Assembly: GCF_000004075.3 (NCBI RefSeq)
Contig: NC_026660.2
Location: 12,524,001-12,588,000, forward strand
Source: Cucumis sativus
Lineage: Eukaryota; Streptophyta; Magnoliopsida; Cucurbitales; Cucurbitaceae
Direction: 5' to 3'
DNA: 64,000 bases
Shown: piece by piece, positions 61,724-64,000 of the stretch
Position numbering within the stretch: position 1 is the first letter of the stretch
Layout: every line of letters starts with the position of its first letter
The notes under the pieces: model-generated
Told to the model about the DNA's origin: nothing
Seen by the model: the letters and a program-made list of their open reading frames with translations, nothing else
The model's database searches: none
Position numbers and translations under genes: made by a program

Positions 61724-62656
61724 ATGCCAGCCACAGCTGGAAGGGTTCGCATGCCTGCGAACAATAGGGTACACAGTAGTGCTGCTCTACAGACTCACGG
61801 TATATGGCAAAGTGCAATTGGATATGACCCATATGCACCAAACAAGGATGATAACAAGAATGCTGCCCAGCAAAACACAGCTAGCTCTGAGCCAGATGCA
61901 GAGAACGCATATGCTAGCTTTCAGGGTCTTCTTGCACTTGCTCGCATAACTGGTTCCAATGCCAATGAGGTTCGTGGTGCTTGCAAGAGATGTGGTCGCG
62001 TTGGGCACCTTAGTTTTCAGTGCCGGAATTTCTTAAGTGTTAAGAATGACAAGGAGAAAGACCCTGAAGCTATTCAAGCTGATGTCATGTCGGAACTAGA
62101 TAAATTAAAAGGAGGTAAAGGAAAAGTTGAAAGTGAGGAGGAGAGTGAAGAGGAAGAGAGTGAAAGTTCTGATTCAGATGCTGACTCAGAAATTGAAAGG
62201 ATTATTGCTGAAAGAGAAGGGAAAAGAAATAGTAAGAAAAGATCATTGAAAAGAAAGGATGATTCGGTTGATGATGCATCAGGTTCAGATTCAAGAGAGA
62301 AGAAGAGGGGGAGGTCTAAAAGGAGGAGCAGAAGAGATTCCAATGATTCAGATGACAGCAGAAGGAAGAGGAGAAAGGAGAAGCACAGGAAAAGAGACGA
62401 TTCATCGGATGAGGATGAAAAACATAGGCGACATCATAGGAAGAGTAGAAAAGAGAAAAGAAGGAGAAGAAGCCATAGATATTCGGATGATTCAGATTCT
62501 GATACATCTGAGGAAACTCATGGAAGGCACAAACACAAGAGTAGGAAGGCTGCATCGTTAACTGATTCTGAAGCTAGCAGCTCTGATGATACAAGGGGCA
62601 GGGCAAGGAAGCGTTCTGAGAAGAGAAGCAGGAAACATCGTTATGAGGATGAATAG
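61724..62656 (+). CDS. CXIP4: CAX-interacting protein 4 (CXIP4), CCHC zinc knuckle and RS-like tail
   Basis: A single coding exon of 310 residues begins with the strongly conserved plant start MPATAGRVRMPANNRVHSSA, followed by GIWQSAIGYDPYAP. ASFQGLLALARITGSN precedes a CCHC zinc knuckle: Cys87, Cys90, His95, Cys100 in CKRCGRVGHLSFQC. From about residue 130 the protein becomes very rich in Glu, Ser, Asp, Lys and Arg, first acidic (SEEESEEEESESSDSD) and then basic RS/RD-like tracts, probably disordered and carrying nuclear localisation signals. Arabidopsis CXIP4 was isolated as an activator of the vacuolar Ca2+/H+ exchanger CAX1; its architecture and relatives (SREK1IP1-like) suggest RNA or splicing work in the nucleus. 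Its Arabidopsis neighbour is APK1B. No defects seen. Confidence 0.96.
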   Translation: MPATAGRVRMPANNRVHSSAALQTHGIWQSAIGYDPYAPNKDDNKNAAQQNTASSEPDAENAYASFQGLLALARITGSNANEVRGACKRCGRVGHLSFQCRNFLSVKNDKEKDPEAIQADVMSELDKLKGGKGKVESEEESEEEESESSDSDADSEIERIIAEREGKRNSKKRSLKRKDDSVDDASGSDSREKKRGRSKRRSRRDSNDSDDSRRKRRKEKHRKRDDSSDEDEKHRRHHRKSRKEKRRRRSHRYSDDSDSDTSEETHGRHKHKSRKAASLTDSEASSSDDTRGRARKRSEKRSRKHRYEDE

Positions 62657-64000
62657 ACCAAGTAACTTTCTTCTAACTCTTCTTTTTCCTGGTTATATTC
62701 TTATGGAGCAAAATTTAGTACCATGTTATACAACATGATGGATCCACTCTCTCTTTTCTTTGATCATACGATAGTTTAGATAGGTAATTATTCAATTTGT
62801 GCGATATTATATGATCACTTCTTCAGTTCTCCTGCTTCCCGTTTGTATTCTTTGCTTGAATTAGTTTAGATGGGCAATTATATGAAATTGTATGATCACT
62901 TCTTCTGCCTCCTCTATACCTATGATTGAATGGATATATTTATTTTAACCGCAGGCATAATGCTAGTGGGAGATGACATGGATATTGTGATCCTTTCTGG
63001 TTGCTGTGGATTTTCGATTTACCAATAACGAACCCAGCCATGGTTGGCTTTAGACACGACCAAGGCCGAAATTTATTGTGGTGTTGCATTCATATGGAAG
63101 CTGTATTTTGTTGTGTATATTTATGCTTATTGCAAATCAAAATTTGAACAAACTGGATAGATCGGGAGTTTGAAGGGAACAGAATATCTTTCCCAATACG
63201 CATGGTTGTTCTATGTTGACTTTTTCTAAATTCTGAATTGGATTTGGTATGTATAATTTTATTGAATTCAATTCCTACTCATCTTATCTATCTCACGATT
63301 AGTTTTTTACCAATGTTTTGTTTGGTTGAATCCTAATGTGAATTACAGTAGTAGTTTTGAGAAGTCACTGTGGAACTTTGATAAAATTTCTTCAAATTAT
63401 TGCTTTTATAATCCCAAATTAATGGTGTATTTTAGATTTCTTCTTAGGTTGTGTTCTCTTTTGTAAGCTGATAGTATTTCTGACCTTCAGTCGAGCTTTT
63501 AAAGGCGAATACATTTGCAGAATTTTCAATTATAATTAAAGTGAACTCAAATTTGATAGTTTATAGACCTTTATTTATCGTATTAATGGTTAATGAAAAC
63601 GAAATATCCAGAGATCAAGAACGGGTCATTTTTTGAAATCGGATAAATGACAATGCAGTTAAATGGTTAAAAGAAATAGCCTTCAAATCTTCTTGGATTA
63701 TAATGATCATTTTCAAAGTTGAGTATAATTAAAACCATAACCAAAGTATAGTTTATGAGTATTTTTTTTATAATTCAACTTAGATTAATAATATTTGGGT
63801 TGTCAGAAAATGAATCATTCAACGTTAATTTTGTATGACATAAATTTATACAAAACGCTACTCTTCAAGAGTTCTCTCCACAAGACATTAATTGAACATT
63901 CAGACTTAGTTGACATTTGAGAAGGAAGAATTCCCATTTTTCTTTTACCCAAGTCTTCTGCAAAAGAAACCAAAAGCTATATTTGACAATCTATGTTCAG
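62657..64000. other. CXIP4 3' region and right window edge
   Basis: It holds the CXIP4 3'UTR with a short duplicated block (about 62773-62825 and 62865-62906), then AT-rich intergenic DNA. The last 170 bases have slightly higher complexity and could be the tail of a minus-strand gene beyond the edge, but no coding match was found. Confidence 0.45.

Overview
The window looks like nuclear DNA of a flowering plant (a eudicot). It is AT-rich, with long gene-poor stretches, GT-AG introns, a Pol III tRNA gene and only plant gene families. A cucurbit (Cucumis-like) source is my guess from general resemblance; no sequence feature here proves it.

Layout, left to right: the 5' part of a GRAS (SCL14/SCL33-like) gene cut by the window edge (1-820, minus); a telomere-repeat-binding (TRP/TRFL) Myb-type gene whose N-terminal exons look frameshifted (5293-~9058, minus); a four-exon RAB5IF/OPTI-like ER membrane protein gene (12069-13846, plus); a three-exon alpha-expansin (21410-22463, plus); a decayed plastid rps7 insertion (~24101-24360, minus); tRNA-Lys(UUU) (25082-25154, minus); an FPF1-like gene broken by a one-base frameshift (26419-26821, plus); a desert of about 8 kb holding a 329-bp CACTA-type miniature element (33034-33362); an RLCK-VII kinase gene with a GC-AG intron (35130-37150, plus); an APK1A/PBL10-like RLCK gene (40443-42609, minus); a P-class PPR gene (45646-47756, minus); a second, diverged copy of the APK1A-like gene with degraded kinase motifs and a SINE-like insertion (48725-51072, minus); cytosolic triosephosphate isomerase with nine exons (53489-55861, minus); an LTR-like repeat of about 1.9 kb (~56703-58636); and CXIP4, a CCHC zinc-knuckle/RS-like protein with a 2-kb 5'UTR intron (61724-62656, plus).

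The gene content recalls two duplicated Arabidopsis segments. From memory, one is around At1g07520-At1g07590 (SCL14, TRFL2, APK1A, a PPR gene). The other is around At2g28910-At2g29065 (CXIP4, APK1B, an RLCK, EXPA6, a Rab5-interacting protein, GRAS). The set therefore looks like an ancestral neighbourhood kept here as one block. The genes do not form a pathway. Shared themes are three RLCK-VII kinases within 16 kb (immune and receptor signalling) and housekeeping genes with TGGGCY (site II) promoter motifs.

The items I would look at first are the canonical/degenerate RLCK pair with identical intron phases, the two broken genes (TRP N-terminus, FPF1-like), the plastid-derived rps7 relic, the CACTA element with a 3-bp target-site duplication, and the three consecutive perfect hairpins inside the LTR-like repeat. 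I saw no CRISPR, operon or prokaryotic features.
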